64,000 nt of DNA from Cyanobacteria bacterium SZAS-4 (GCA_018266255.1 JAFEAT010000014.1:186001-250000); one strand, 5' to 3'; shown: positions 52,912 through 61,274, counted from the stretch's first letter. The notes: a model not told the origin generated them from the sequence alone. Translations and numbers: made by a program.

Positions 52912-54297
52912 ATGAACATGGTTGAAACTCTTACCATCAGCAACCTGCGTGGTCCAAAACTTAATCAGTTCTGGATTCGCTCTTTAGGTTTGTCGAAAGA
53001 CTTTAGCCGCATCAAGTTGCTTTATGAGTTGCAACCTTTTGAAAGACTTATGGCTGCTCTGCTGCGAGGCGATCGAAACGCCGCAGTAGAGGTGTTCGAT
53101 GTCGAAACGGTTTCTCCAACTCTGGTTGAGCAATTGCTCAAACTGACTTATGCTGAGGCTTTCAGTAGTCTTGTCTATGAGCGAATTTTTTCACTCGATC
53201 TAGTTGGAAGATTTTCCGGTGCAAGTATCTTAGCGGCAACGTACCTGGACGAGGTCAAAAGCTCGGCAAGGTTTTTGGTGTCAAATCACTTTCGGCTGGA
53301 TGAAAAATTTGCAAAAGTACTGAAGATCACCAAAGAGTTTAAATCGGATGCTCTCTGGGTGAAAGGTGCGCATCTTTCAAGAACTGTTTATCAGCCGTCT
53401 CATTTCAGGCACTACGGTGATCTCGATGTCATCGTTCGCCCATCGAAATTTGAACCGTTCGTGGAAGCTTTGAAGAATGCAGGTTTCGAATTTTTTGATT
53501 TGCCTGCGCATTGCAATCAAATTGGAGTGGGTCCTTTGCGTAGACCTCTCGATGTCATAACTGCGCCGCTGTCAGACTGGATTCCATCTGGTGCCATCAC
53601 GATGATCCGAAAAGCGGATGACCTCTATGTCGATATCAAAGTCGGTCCTTTTGAACGAGGTTTGCAGCTCGTAGAGTTCGAGAGGTTGTTCGTGGATGCT
53701 GAAGAGGGAGCTTGTTTAGGAAATACTTATTTGGCTCCGAGCGTTTCTGACCATCTGATGATCATGCTGTGTAATTTTGCAAAGAGTAGATTCGAGTCAT
53801 GGCGAACTCTTCTCGATATCCACCTGTTGGTCCTGGCGCTTAACAGAAAACCAGACGAATGGAAACATTTTGTTCAAAGGTGCAAGCTTGAATCCATTAG
53901 CACAAACGTTTGGGTCGGTCTCTCAATAGCAGCAGATCGACTCTCGACATCGGTGCCAGATGTGGTGCTACGAGAACTTGCGCCCGAAGAAAACTTTTCA
54001 GTTCACTGCCTGACCTTCACTGTCAGCCCAGCCTTTGTCTGGAACTCAACAAGCTTTCCCATGAAAATTTTGAATATCTATGTATCATCCGATCGAAAAA
54101 GGAAAATCAGCTTGTTGGCTCGCTCATTTTTCCCATCAGCACGGTTTCTCTGCGACTACTATGGCGATCGTGGAGAGGGAGTGCAGTTCTCTTATCTGAG
54201 ATATCTTCCAATGCACTGGTTCGTTTTATTGATGCCAGGCGGCATAGTCCGTCGCACACTCGGCCGGCTCTGGTGGTCAACTAAATCTGGTTTTTAG
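52912..54297 (+). CDS. Uncharacterised nucleotidyltransferase (NTP_transf_5-like)
   Basis: A 461-residue protein. WVKGAHLSRTVYQ followed by HYGDLDVIVRPSKFEPFVEAL (about 149-185 from this start) is the KG...R.GDLD pattern of the NTP_transf_5 nucleotidyltransferase family, which occurs beside HprK-like kinases and PqqD in lasso-peptide loci and in polysaccharide loci. A hydrophobic C-terminus (LPMHWFVLLMPGGIV) may bind the membrane. ATG 52912 or ATG 52918 is likely; the longer TTG start at 52843 overlaps the divergent gene. Substrate unknown. Confidence 0.82.
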   Translation: MNMVETLTISNLRGPKLNQFWIRSLGLSKDFSRIKLLYELQPFERLMAALLRGDRNAAVEVFDVETVSPTLVEQLLKLTYAEAFSSLVYERIFSLDLVGRFSGASILAATYLDEVKSSARFLVSNHFRLDEKFAKVLKITKEFKSDALWVKGAHLSRTVYQPSHFRHYGDLDVIVRPSKFEPFVEALKNAGFEFFDLPAHCNQIGVGPLRRPLDVITAPLSDWIPSGAITMIRKADDLYVDIKVGPFERGLQLVEFERLFVDAEEGACLGNTYLAPSVSDHLMIMLCNFAKSRFESWRTLLDIHLLVLALNRKPDEWKHFVQRCKLESISTNVWVGLSIAADRLSTSVPDVVLRELAPEENFSVHCLTFTVSPAFVWNSTSFPMKILNIYVSSDRKRKISLLARSFFPSARFLCDYYGDRGEGVQFSYLRYLPMHWFVLLMPGGIVRRTLGRLWWSTKSGF

Positions 54298-54305
54298 ACT
54301 TTCAA

Positions 54306-55109
54306 TTAAACGTTGACTGCGTCAACGATAAATTTCGATCGTGCCTCTAATTCACCGTTTGTGAGTTTTACGCAACGAGTATGCGCAAGGCTTTGCAGGA
54401 ATGATTCGTATGAATTTGGCAGTTTCAATAAGTTTGAAACTGGCATAATTTTGCGTCCGAATTCACCTGTTGTAAGGGAATCTACGGCCAACTCCTCAGT
54501 TGACTGCTCATCTCTCTCCAACCAGATTGCCAAATCCCAATTTGGTTCGTATGTGGTGTCACCGATGACATCGGTGGTGGGAGACCAAACTCTGTTAGTT
54601 CGCCACTCCAGTTGTAGGGTCGGTTCTGGAGTGATTTCGTTTCTCTTGAGGATTTCGATCGATTTGTCGTCAAGGGCAGCGGGAGCCAAAAACTTCAGAA
54701 ACTTGCCGTGGTCGTAATCTATGATGCAGTAATTTTCAGCCAGAACCTTCCACTGCTGCCCGAGTGCAAGAGCGACGGCAGTGGTCGTTTTGCCCGACTT
54801 TGCGGGGCCTGTTATCAAAACTTTTTTGCCATTAGGAGCGATGACACAGCTGGCTTCGATCCAAACGCACTTCTTTTGATGATGAACGGTGCCTGTGTGT
54901 CGAATCAGAACTGTAACGTCTTTTGAACAGCCGGTGTTCACTTCGTGTCGATCATCTGGCAATTCCGATCCTGCGAAGTGTGGAAGAAGACTGTTAAGTG
55001 CTTCCTCGTATTTCGAATCACAATTTTTCAGGGTAAACACAACTCTTCCGAGTTGATAGACTCTTGCTGTTTCGCAGATGGGATCTGAAATTTGCGCTTC
55101 GATGCTCAT
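54306..55109 (-). CDS. HPr-kinase-like P-loop protein (paralogue 4), altered acidic motif
   Basis: A 267-residue HprK-like protein: VYQLGRVVFTLKNC N-terminus, Walker A GPAKSGKT at 101-108, then KVLAENYCIIDYD in place of the ADD/AED/SED of its paralogues, so the second acidic residue has become Asn. FLAPAALD replaces the usual FxxPFxxxPGT. It may be a non-catalytic or altered-specificity copy. Convergent to the NTase gene with 8 bases between. Confidence 0.8.
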   Translation of the reverse strand: MSIEAQISDPICETARVYQLGRVVFTLKNCDSKYEEALNSLLPHFAGSELPDDRHEVNTGCSKDVTVLIRHTGTVHHQKKCVWIEASCVIAPNGKKVLITGPAKSGKTTTAVALALGQQWKVLAENYCIIDYDHGKFLKFLAPAALDDKSIEILKRNEITPEPTLQLEWRTNRVWSPTTDVIGDTTYEPNWDLAIWLERDEQSTEELAVDSLTTGEFGRKIMPVSNLLKLPNSYESFLQSLAHTRCVKLTNGELEARSKFIVDAVNV

Positions 55110-55226
55110 GGCTGGCTCTCCTCGAAGTAATCCATTGTAGCTGCTGGTACTTTTGTTTCATGTGATCGTCTTAACCTTCTTCTTGGCCACGTCATAAGCA
55201 CCGCTCTGATTCCACTGCCCGTGCGC

Positions 55227-55253
55227 TTGGAGCGCTGGAAGTGGTGTTATACT
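55227..55253 (+). promoter_or_regulatory. Extended -10 promoter of the peptide/ATP-grasp operon
   Basis: TATACT at 55248-55253 is directly preceded by TGT (extended -10); TTGGAG at 55227-55232 is a possible -35 with a short 15-base spacer. Transcription would start near 55260, 30 bases before the ATG at 55290, and excludes longer forms of the peptide ORF. Confidence 0.55.
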
Positions 55254-55289
55254 TCTCGCTCTCTAATCGACTCTTACAATTGCAACAAT

Positions 55290-55520
55290 ATGGAAGCAGA
55301 TAACACACTCACTCTCGGGCTTGGCGTTCGCAGCGATAGTGTACGCAGAGCAGAATATGGTGGCACGGTGCCGTTCTTCCTCCGCAGCTGGTGGTTGCGC
55401 GACAGAGTGGGTTTCGAAGACATTGAGTTCGGTATTGGAAGTACCGCTACACATCCTCTTTGGTCTTTGCACTCTGATCCGATTTGCGATGCTGCAAACA
55501 TCGATACCTTTGGTGTGTAG
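55290..55520 (+). CDS. Candidate graspetide (microviridin-like) precursor peptide
   Basis: A 76-residue peptide directly upstream of the ATP-grasp gene (51-base gap) and directly downstream of a promoter. Residues 28-35, PFFLRSWW, resemble the microviridin leader motif PFFARFL that binds the ATP-grasp ligase. The C-terminal half (about 41-76) is rich in the residues such ligases join: Asp/Glu at 43, 44, 46, 63, 67, 72 and Ser/Thr at 51, 52, 54, 59, 62, 73. One Cys (66). No membrane or signal segment. No clear ribosome-binding site is visible, the main weakness of the call. Confidence 0.6.
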   Translation: MEADNTLTLGLGVRSDSVRRAEYGGTVPFFLRSWWLRDRVGFEDIEFGIGSTATHPLWSLHSDPICDAANIDTFGV

Positions 55521-55571
55521 TCAGATGCGCTGCGACTTCTATCGACTTCGCGTATCAGTTCAATTGAAATC

Positions 55572-56549
55572 ATGAAAGTACTTATCCTCTCTTCGCTGGA
55601 CGATCCGCACGCCAAAACGGCAAGCGAGCTCTTGGAAACAATGGGCGCGCAGGTAGATTTATTCAAGTTTGATGAGTTCATAGAGCGATGCTCTGTCTCG
55701 TATCGTCTCGGTACTGACGCTGACGTCTGTCGCATTGAGCGCAAAGCTGGGGATTTAGATCTTCGATCGTATTATTCGATTTGGTATCGTCGCCCCGGAG
55801 CCTTTCAGACTCGCCAGTTCGTCGAACCCTGGATTGGCAAGATGGTTGAGAGCGAGGCTCGAAGCGCACTTGATGGGATATTTCGTGCTCTGGACTGTGT
55901 CTGGATGAATCTTCCAGCCAACAACCTCGCTTGCAAAGACAAGCTCTGGCAACTACAGCTGGCATCTCAGCTCGGTTTCGAAATTCCAGCAACTCTGGTG
56001 ACAAATAAACCTTCGTCGGTTCAAGAGTTTTTCGACCAGTGCGATGGTCAAGTAATTTATAAGTTGATGGGCGAGCAGACAAACGTTCTCATTCCAGCAA
56101 ATGAAAACCCACGCGGGGTCTCGACTTTACCCTTGCGAAAGGAAGATTTGCCCTTTCTGGATCAAGTTGCTTTCGCACCGCATTTGTTTCAGAAGTGTAT
56201 TCAAAAAGCCTATGATCTGCGCGTTACGGTGGTGGGTGAAGAGATATTCGCAACACGTATAGACTCGCAAGCGGGACGTGGAAAGATTGATTGGCGGCAT
56301 GACTACTCGGTCGACATGGAGCCATTCGAACTGCCTGATGAAATTTCCCAAAAGTGTTTTTCGTTAACTCGAAAACTTGGTTTGAACTATGGTGCGCTCG
56401 ATCTGATTTTGACAAAAGATGAGCAGTACATATTTCTTGAAATAAACTGCGCTGGACAATATCTGTGGGTGGAAGAGATCACCAAACAACCGATTACTGC
56501 GGCTGTGTGCAGACTGCTGATTGGTGACTCAAGACCTCTTGTGAAGTGA
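55572..56549 (+). CDS. MdnC/MvdD-like ATP-grasp ligase (graspetide maturase)
   Basis: A 325-residue ATP-grasp enzyme. The pre-ATP-grasp domain has IWYRR at 70-74, the central region has an ATP-binding Lys (VIYK164) and FQKCIQKAYDLRVTVVG, and the C-terminal domain has ATRIDSQAGRGKIDWR (228-242), LNYGALDLILTKD and YIFLEINCAGQYLWVE. The same series of motifs (WYRR, DSQ...DWR, LNYGAxD, IFLEVNPxGEFFW) characterises the microviridin ligases MdnB/MdnC and MvdC/MvdD, which form omega-ester or omega-amide links between side chains of a precursor peptide. Closest functional reading: ligase acting on the 76-residue peptide upstream. Glutathione-synthetase-type or GAK-system ATP-grasp is the alternative. 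Confidence 0.88.
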   Translation: MKVLILSSLDDPHAKTASELLETMGAQVDLFKFDEFIERCSVSYRLGTDADVCRIERKAGDLDLRSYYSIWYRRPGAFQTRQFVEPWIGKMVESEARSALDGIFRALDCVWMNLPANNLACKDKLWQLQLASQLGFEIPATLVTNKPSSVQEFFDQCDGQVIYKLMGEQTNVLIPANENPRGVSTLPLRKEDLPFLDQVAFAPHLFQKCIQKAYDLRVTVVGEEIFATRIDSQAGRGKIDWRHDYSVDMEPFELPDEISQKCFSLTRKLGLNYGALDLILTKDEQYIFLEINCAGQYLWVEEITKQPITAAVCRLLIGDSRPLVK

Positions 56550-56608
56550 AATCATAACTCATCGAAATAGTCATGAGCACTTGGAAACAATAACTTTAGA
56601 AACGTCAC

Positions 56609-56637
56609 TTGCAGGATAATTTGGTAGCAACTACAAT
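56609..56637 (+). promoter_or_regulatory. Sigma70-type promoter of small exported protein gene
   Basis: TTGCAG at 56609-56614, 17-base spacer, TACAAT at 56632-56637. Places the transcript start near 56644, which favours the ATG at 56696 over longer frames. Confidence 0.55.
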
Positions 56638-56695
56638 GCTGTTGTCTGTTATTGATAGATTTTGTTTTTACCAGTTCGAGAAGTTAGGAATAGTC

Positions 56696-57043
56696 ATGAC
56701 ACAAGATTTCGAAAGTTCCCAGAACAAAGCCACAGCCGCTAAATCATGCGAGCAGTCTCTGACACGGGCGGAGTTCATTACCAGAATTGTGAAGGGAGCA
56801 GCCTTAACTGGTGGAGTTTTAGCCGCACCAAGAATTCTGGATAAGTTCCTAGTGCCTCCAGCTTTTGCTGGTGCCTCGACTTCGACCTGTACTCAGGGAG
56901 CTGCGACAACTGCAGGCGGTCCTGACACAGTTCAAGACTTGGGTGGTGGACACTTCTACGTTGTTTGCAACAACAACATTCCTCCAACTGCTTCCCAGTG
57001 CACGAATAATGGCGACACTCAGCTGCTAGCCAACTGCTTATAA
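56696..57043 (+). CDS. Small exported Cys-containing protein with Tat-like signal
   Basis: A 115-residue protein. SLTRAEFITRIVKGAALTGG followed by a hydrophobic run and VPPAFA is arranged like a twin-arginine (Tat) signal, but only one Arg of the RR pair is present (LTRAEF). Predicted cleavage after A58. The mature ~57 residues hold four cysteines (65, 91, 102, 114) and many Gly/Thr/Asn. AGGA 7 bases upstream fixes ATG 56696. It is followed after 3 bases by the phosphatase-superfamily gene, so it is part of an operon. It could be a second peptide substrate, or a structural surface protein. Confidence 0.78.
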   Translation: MTQDFESSQNKATAAKSCEQSLTRAEFITRIVKGAALTGGVLAAPRILDKFLVPPAFAGASTSTCTQGAATTAGGPDTVQDLGGGHFYVVCNNNIPPTASQCTNNGDTQLLANCL

Positions 57044-57046
57044 TCA

Positions 57047-58339
57047 ATGCAATGCCTAATCGCGTTCGACGGATTGTCGTCGCGCGATTTGCCAGCATTG
57101 CTGGAGCTTTTGCCACGATCTCGTAAGCTGCTTGCCAATCTATCCAAGCACACTGTCAGCTATTCTCTGAACTCAGCTCAGGCTTCCTGGGCTGAGTTAT
57201 TGACTGGTGTGAATTTATTTTCGAATGGATGTGCAGGGTATGCACATCCAACATCGTCTTTGAACACCCTGGCTGTGTTTACCGAAGCCGACCTGCTGGC
57301 GGTTCCGAAGACTATTGAACCCAGTTCGGGAAGCACTGTTGCGGTTGTCAATGTTCCAATCATTCTACCGCGTTCGCGCGATCGTCTCTGGCTGGCAGAT
57401 GGTTCGCTGCCAACAAATAGACTATTTAGCCCATCCGAATTATCCGCAGAATCAATTTTTAAGAGCTACTTGCCAAGGGCTTATGAATCACATGCTGGAG
57501 CGGCCAGGCTGCCTCAGATGGCGCTTGTCAATCGCTGCATCGAAACTGAATCTCAAAGACTGCTTTGCGTAGCATCATTATTTCAGCGAAAAGGTTTGTC
57601 GAAATTCGTGTATCGACTTTCGCTTTTCGATCAACTGGCTCATCTGCTTGGTATCAGGTTCCTTGAAGCGGCAGACCTCTCTTCCTTTGGCAACCTGAGC
57701 AATTTTTTGCGTGAACTAGATGATGTCGTCGAGAGTTTTTCTGCTCACGGAAATTTGCAGATGTCATTCATAAGCAACTACTCACACGAGCCATGCAGAG
57801 CTACGCTCAATTTGAATTTGGTGTTAGCTGCCGGAGGGTTTACTCAGTTAGCAGACGCTCAGAATTTGGCGCGTGCCAGCACACAGCGAATGAACGTAGC
57901 CACAGCCATGTGGAAACCCACGGTGCATAATTTGACATCACTGGAAGGCTGTTTAGACACGTCACGAACGGCTGCGGCCTCACCTGTCGCTGGCTGTATC
58001 TACATCAACAAGCGCACCGTATTTGATGATGGCATCGTGGATGATGACAATTATCTGACGGTGCGTGGCAAAGTCGTTTCGTACCTGCAGAACTTTCTCA
58101 TTTCTCAATACGGATCTTCATTTGAAATCGAAGTTCATCCGTCTGATTTCAATAAAACGAAAGCACCAGATCTGATTGTCAAGATCGATGGTGTTGAATT
58201 CCAAAACCTGAGTGCATCAATGGCGCCGATAACCCCTTTGACCACACATGTTGCGAAAGGATTCGCGCTATTGCCAGAAAGACTCAACGTTGCAGAGCAG
58301 ATTAGCGCAACACAATTGGCCTCTTTACTGAATGACTGA
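57047..58339 (+). CDS. Degenerate alkaline-phosphatase-superfamily protein
   Basis: A 430-residue protein without signal peptide. LIAFDGLSSRDLPALLELLPRS (D8) and SAQASWAELLTGVNLFSNGC follow the type I phosphodiesterase / nucleotide pyrophosphatase pattern; LSLFDQLAHLLG (D195, H199) fits the second metal pair. The nucleophile position and the usual SDHG block (here SNYSHEP, 243-249) are not conserved, so catalysis may be lost or changed. Sits 3 bases after the small exported protein gene and is followed by the PqqD-like gene. Confidence 0.62.
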   Translation: MQCLIAFDGLSSRDLPALLELLPRSRKLLANLSKHTVSYSLNSAQASWAELLTGVNLFSNGCAGYAHPTSSLNTLAVFTEADLLAVPKTIEPSSGSTVAVVNVPIILPRSRDRLWLADGSLPTNRLFSPSELSAESIFKSYLPRAYESHAGAARLPQMALVNRCIETESQRLLCVASLFQRKGLSKFVYRLSLFDQLAHLLGIRFLEAADLSSFGNLSNFLRELDDVVESFSAHGNLQMSFISNYSHEPCRATLNLNLVLAAGGFTQLADAQNLARASTQRMNVATAMWKPTVHNLTSLEGCLDTSRTAAASPVAGCIYINKRTVFDDGIVDDDNYLTVRGKVVSYLQNFLISQYGSSFEIEVHPSDFNKTKAPDLIVKIDGVEFQNLSASMAPITPLTTHVAKGFALLPERLNVAEQISATQLASLLND

Positions 58340-58387
58340 GATAATGAAGTCGTGTACTAACCGAGCAAAACCTTGATTTCCGCAACC

Positions 58388-58663
58388 ATGAATTCTTCAA
58401 AACCAAAACGCAGCCAAGACATTGAATCCACCTCTCTTCCAGATGGATATGTCGTTCTGGTCAACAAAAAAACAAATTGGGCTCACACTCTCACACCGCT
58501 CGGTGGGCTTGTTTGGGAGTTCTGCGACGGAGAAAATTCAATTGTCGAAATCACTTCGAAGATAGAAGAGATTCCAGAAATCGGCAAACGAGATGGTTTT
58601 GACGAAGAAGTTTCCAAATTGGTTGAGCAGCTCGATGAAGAAGGCTTCTTCGACGAAGAGTGA
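58388..58663 (+). CDS. PqqD-like peptide-chaperone protein (RiPP recognition element)
   Basis: A 91-residue PqqD-family protein. GYVVLVNKKTNWAHTLTPLGGLVWEFCDGENSIVEIT and a C-terminal helix ending LVEQLDEEGFF match the winged-helix fold that binds RiPP leader peptides. Similar proteins are also found beside HprK-like kinases. ATG 58388 is favoured over TTG 58373. Its last codons overlap the GTG start of the next gene (GTGA), so the two are coupled. Confidence 0.83.
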   Translation: MNSSKPKRSQDIESTSLPDGYVVLVNKKTNWAHTLTPLGGLVWEFCDGENSIVEITSKIEEIPEIGKRDGFDEEVSKLVEQLDEEGFFDEE

Positions 58664-59919
58664 GAAATAGTCCAAAACTTCTTTTTTGTATGGTGCTGGC
58701 TGCGCTGGCACTGGGAGCGGTTTACGCATGGCTTGTTCACGCCGGTATGCCTGGTGATGAACCTGCCCATTATCAAAACGTCGCGTTTTATCAGCAGAAC
58801 TGGTGCATGCCCGTGCTGGGCCAACCAGGTGTCAACTACGAAGGGCAGATGGGGCCCGTCTATTACTACTGTGCGGCGCCCATATTCGGTATCTTCAAAC
58901 TGCTTGGTGGTGTGCAGGTTGGTTTCTATGCGACGCGTTTTTCGGGATTGCTTCTGATACCAATAATGGTGCTGCTGACCTATCTGATCGTGCAGCGAGC
59001 TTATCCAAGAAGTGAACAAGTCGCTCTAGCTACAACTGCATTCATGGCTCTTAACCCAAGTTTGCTCTCGATTTTTTCGAGCGTGCAAAACGATGCGCTT
59101 TCTGTAGTGCTGGCGATGTCGACTTTGCTACTCAGTTACTATTTCTTTGAAAACAGCAAAGACCTTGTCAAAAAGGGAGTTATCCTCGGCATTTTAGTTA
59201 GCGCCGGCATTTTGACAAAGGCAACCGTTATTTATCTGGCTGCCTCTGTGCCAATTTACGCCTTGCTGCGACTACGGCGTAAGAGTTGGAGTTTCAACAT
59301 TCCATTTGTCATCACGGTAATACTTCTATCGGCCTGGTTCTTCATTAGAAATTACATTCTTTACGGTGATATCAGTGCCCAAGCTGGTCTGACAAAATTT
59401 GGTTTCACAAACAATCCGCCACCCACTAACCTGACAAAATTGCATGAGCTCAAGCACTGGTTGTGGGTAATCGAGACTTATTACTGGTTGCCTATTCAGT
59501 ACTATCGTGACTGGTTTCATGCACCAATATGGTTGCGGGCCATGGTGGGTATCTTCACCGCGGTTGGATTTGTCGGCGCATTTAAATGGGCGCGCAAGCT
59601 GCTGGTGCAAAAATTCCCCGGCGATTCCGCGCAAAAACACTTTGTCTTGTTTTTGATAATTCAATATCTGTCATGCATGGCGATTTACACTTACTCTTGT
59701 ATGCGCATTACGCACTTCGCTCCGCGAGTCACGTTCCCGTGCATGATCACGTACGCCATGGTGATTGGACTGGGTGCGGTGTGCTTAGGCCCTGAGCAAC
59801 GAGCCCAACAAAAATATACCTACGGTTTGATTGCGGCGCTATTGGTGATGAACGCTTTTGTGCTCTGGAGCGCCGTTCACATTGTTATGCCGTGGCAGTT
59901 ATTTGAACCGGGGTCCTAA
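58660..59919 (+). CDS. Polytopic membrane protein, GT-C/DUF2142-like
   Basis: A 419-residue protein with about 10 membrane helices. HAGMPGDEPAHYQNVAFYQQ in the first outer loop resembles the PDEPAHF loop of DUF2142 and other GT-C glycosyltransferases; NPSLLSIFSSVQNDALSVVLA and GILTKATVIYLAA also fit. Translationally coupled to the PqqD-like gene, so it may export, anchor or glycosylate the locus product. Ends convergent with the GT4 gene (21-base overlap). Confidence 0.75.
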   Translation: MRNSPKLLFCMVLAALALGAVYAWLVHAGMPGDEPAHYQNVAFYQQNWCMPVLGQPGVNYEGQMGPVYYYCAAPIFGIFKLLGGVQVGFYATRFSGLLLIPIMVLLTYLIVQRAYPRSEQVALATTAFMALNPSLLSIFSSVQNDALSVVLAMSTLLLSYYFFENSKDLVKKGVILGILVSAGILTKATVIYLAASVPIYALLRLRRKSWSFNIPFVITVILLSAWFFIRNYILYGDISAQAGLTKFGFTNNPPPTNLTKLHELKHWLWVIETYYWLPIQYYRDWFHAPIWLRAMVGIFTAVGFVGAFKWARKLLVQKFPGDSAQKHFVLFLIIQYLSCMAIYTYSCMRITHFAPRVTFPCMITYAMVIGLGAVCLGPEQRAQQKYTYGLIAALLVMNAFVLWSAVHIVMPWQLFEPGS

Positions 59920-61140
59920 TATCGTTTCATAGACTCTTTCTACGTTCCGCGCTGTGTGTTCGATAAGGAATTTATCCTGCACACGTTTTTGACCGTTCAG
60001 GCCGAGCGCAATTGACCTTTCGGGATTGCGTAAAAGCTCTTTGATCGCTTCAGCCATGGCGTTTTCGTCATTCATCGGAACGAGAAGCCCTGACACCCCA
60101 TCTTCGATTATTTCGAGCACGCCACCACCCTTAGTGGCGATGACGGGCTTTTGCGACGCCATTCCTTCGACTACCACCTGTCCAAACGGCTCAGCGGTGG
60201 TTGAGGCGTGTACAATGATGTCGACACTTTCAATTACATCCAGGATGTTTTCGCGAAAACCAAGAAATTGCACACATTGTTCAAGTTTCAATGTCTCTGT
60301 AAGTTGATGAAGACTAGCCTCGTACTCTCTCTCGCCAAAGAGAGCACTGCCAATGATTTGAAATATTGCGTTTGGAAATTCTTTGTGTACTTGCGCCGCA
60401 GCCTTTAGAAAAATGTGTTGACCCTTCCACGGACTCAATCTTCCAATGATGCCGATAACTACCTGATCGTTGCTCTTCCAGCGACGATCGCTAGTTCGAA
60501 TTGCGTCGGGTGCTACTCCATCGTGGACGATGGTCAGCTTTTTATTGAAACTCGCTTCGGGGTTGTCTGCGCCTGGTAATGTCGCCCGTGTTGCCTGCGA
60601 TATTGTGATTACATGGTTCGGAAGCAGGTCGCAGAGCGTTTTGAAGACTTTCACAACCTTGCCCGGCAGGTAATCATCGGCGATACGGTCCCGCACGTGC
60701 CAGATGATTGGCACTGCCGCAACTCGCGCTGCTAAGCCGCCAATCAGGTCTGATTTTAGTGAGTTCGCATGAATGAGATCTGCCTTCAAGTTGCGAAAGA
60801 AACCGGCCAATTTAATTGAATAGTTGAAAGTCATCAGTGCTTTTTTTAACTGCAACAGAGAACTGACACCCAGAGATTCTTTGCGTGTCTCGAGCACGCT
60901 ATCTGCCAGCGGAAAAATATGCGTTTCGATCTTCGCCGCTTGTAACTTCTCGACCAGTGGTCCGTCTGAGCAGACGACAACGACGACTCTATATTTGTCT
61001 GTGTTTAGCGTTGTGACGAGGTTGAATAGAGCTATTTCTCCACCACTTATTTTGCTAGTGTGGTCGAAAAAGACAATGTTCTTCCTCTCCGGAGAGGGTT
61101 GAGAGGCAAGTAGAGAGCTAGATTCAGCATCTGTTAACAT
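59899..61140 (-). CDS. GT4 glycosyltransferase
   Basis: A 413-residue GT-B enzyme. FFDHTSKISGGEIALFNLV opens the acceptor domain, IGIIGRLSPWKGQHIFL the donor domain, and PFGQVVVEGMASQKPVIATKGGG is the EX7E donor-binding region. Donor and acceptor unassigned. Confidence 0.93.
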   Translation of the reverse strand: MLTDAESSSLLASQPSPERKNIVFFDHTSKISGGEIALFNLVTTLNTDKYRVVVVVCSDGPLVEKLQAAKIETHIFPLADSVLETRKESLGVSSLLQLKKALMTFNYSIKLAGFFRNLKADLIHANSLKSDLIGGLAARVAAVPIIWHVRDRIADDYLPGKVVKVFKTLCDLLPNHVITISQATRATLPGADNPEASFNKKLTIVHDGVAPDAIRTSDRRWKSNDQVVIGIIGRLSPWKGQHIFLKAAAQVHKEFPNAIFQIIGSALFGEREYEASLHQLTETLKLEQCVQFLGFRENILDVIESVDIIVHASTTAEPFGQVVVEGMASQKPVIATKGGGVLEIIEDGVSGLLVPMNDENAMAEAIKELLRNPERSIALGLNGQKRVQDKFLIEHTARNVERVYETILGPRFK

Positions 61141-61274
61141 GTTGGTAAGATTAACGGTTATTCCGACCGAATGACAAGATCGTTGCGGTAATCTTCGCTA
61201 ACCAATTGCCCGCAGGCGCTGCGAATCAAGTATTATTGCCTTGCTTCTGAACGTTTTCGCCGTCGTACAAACTA

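Noticed and set aside
55221..55520. Longer 99-residue version of the candidate precursor
   Set aside because: Its start lies upstream of the TATACT promoter element, so a transcript from that promoter would begin after it; ATG 55290 is preferred.
56609..57043. Longer version of the small exported protein
   Set aside because: Its TTG start is the -35 box of a good promoter; AGGA before ATG 56696 gives a clear start with a signal sequence.
49128..58663. Lasso-peptide cluster
   Set aside because: HprK-like kinase, NTase and PqqD-like genes are present, but no asparagine-synthetase-like cyclase, no transglutaminase-like B2 protease and no lasso-type precursor could be found.
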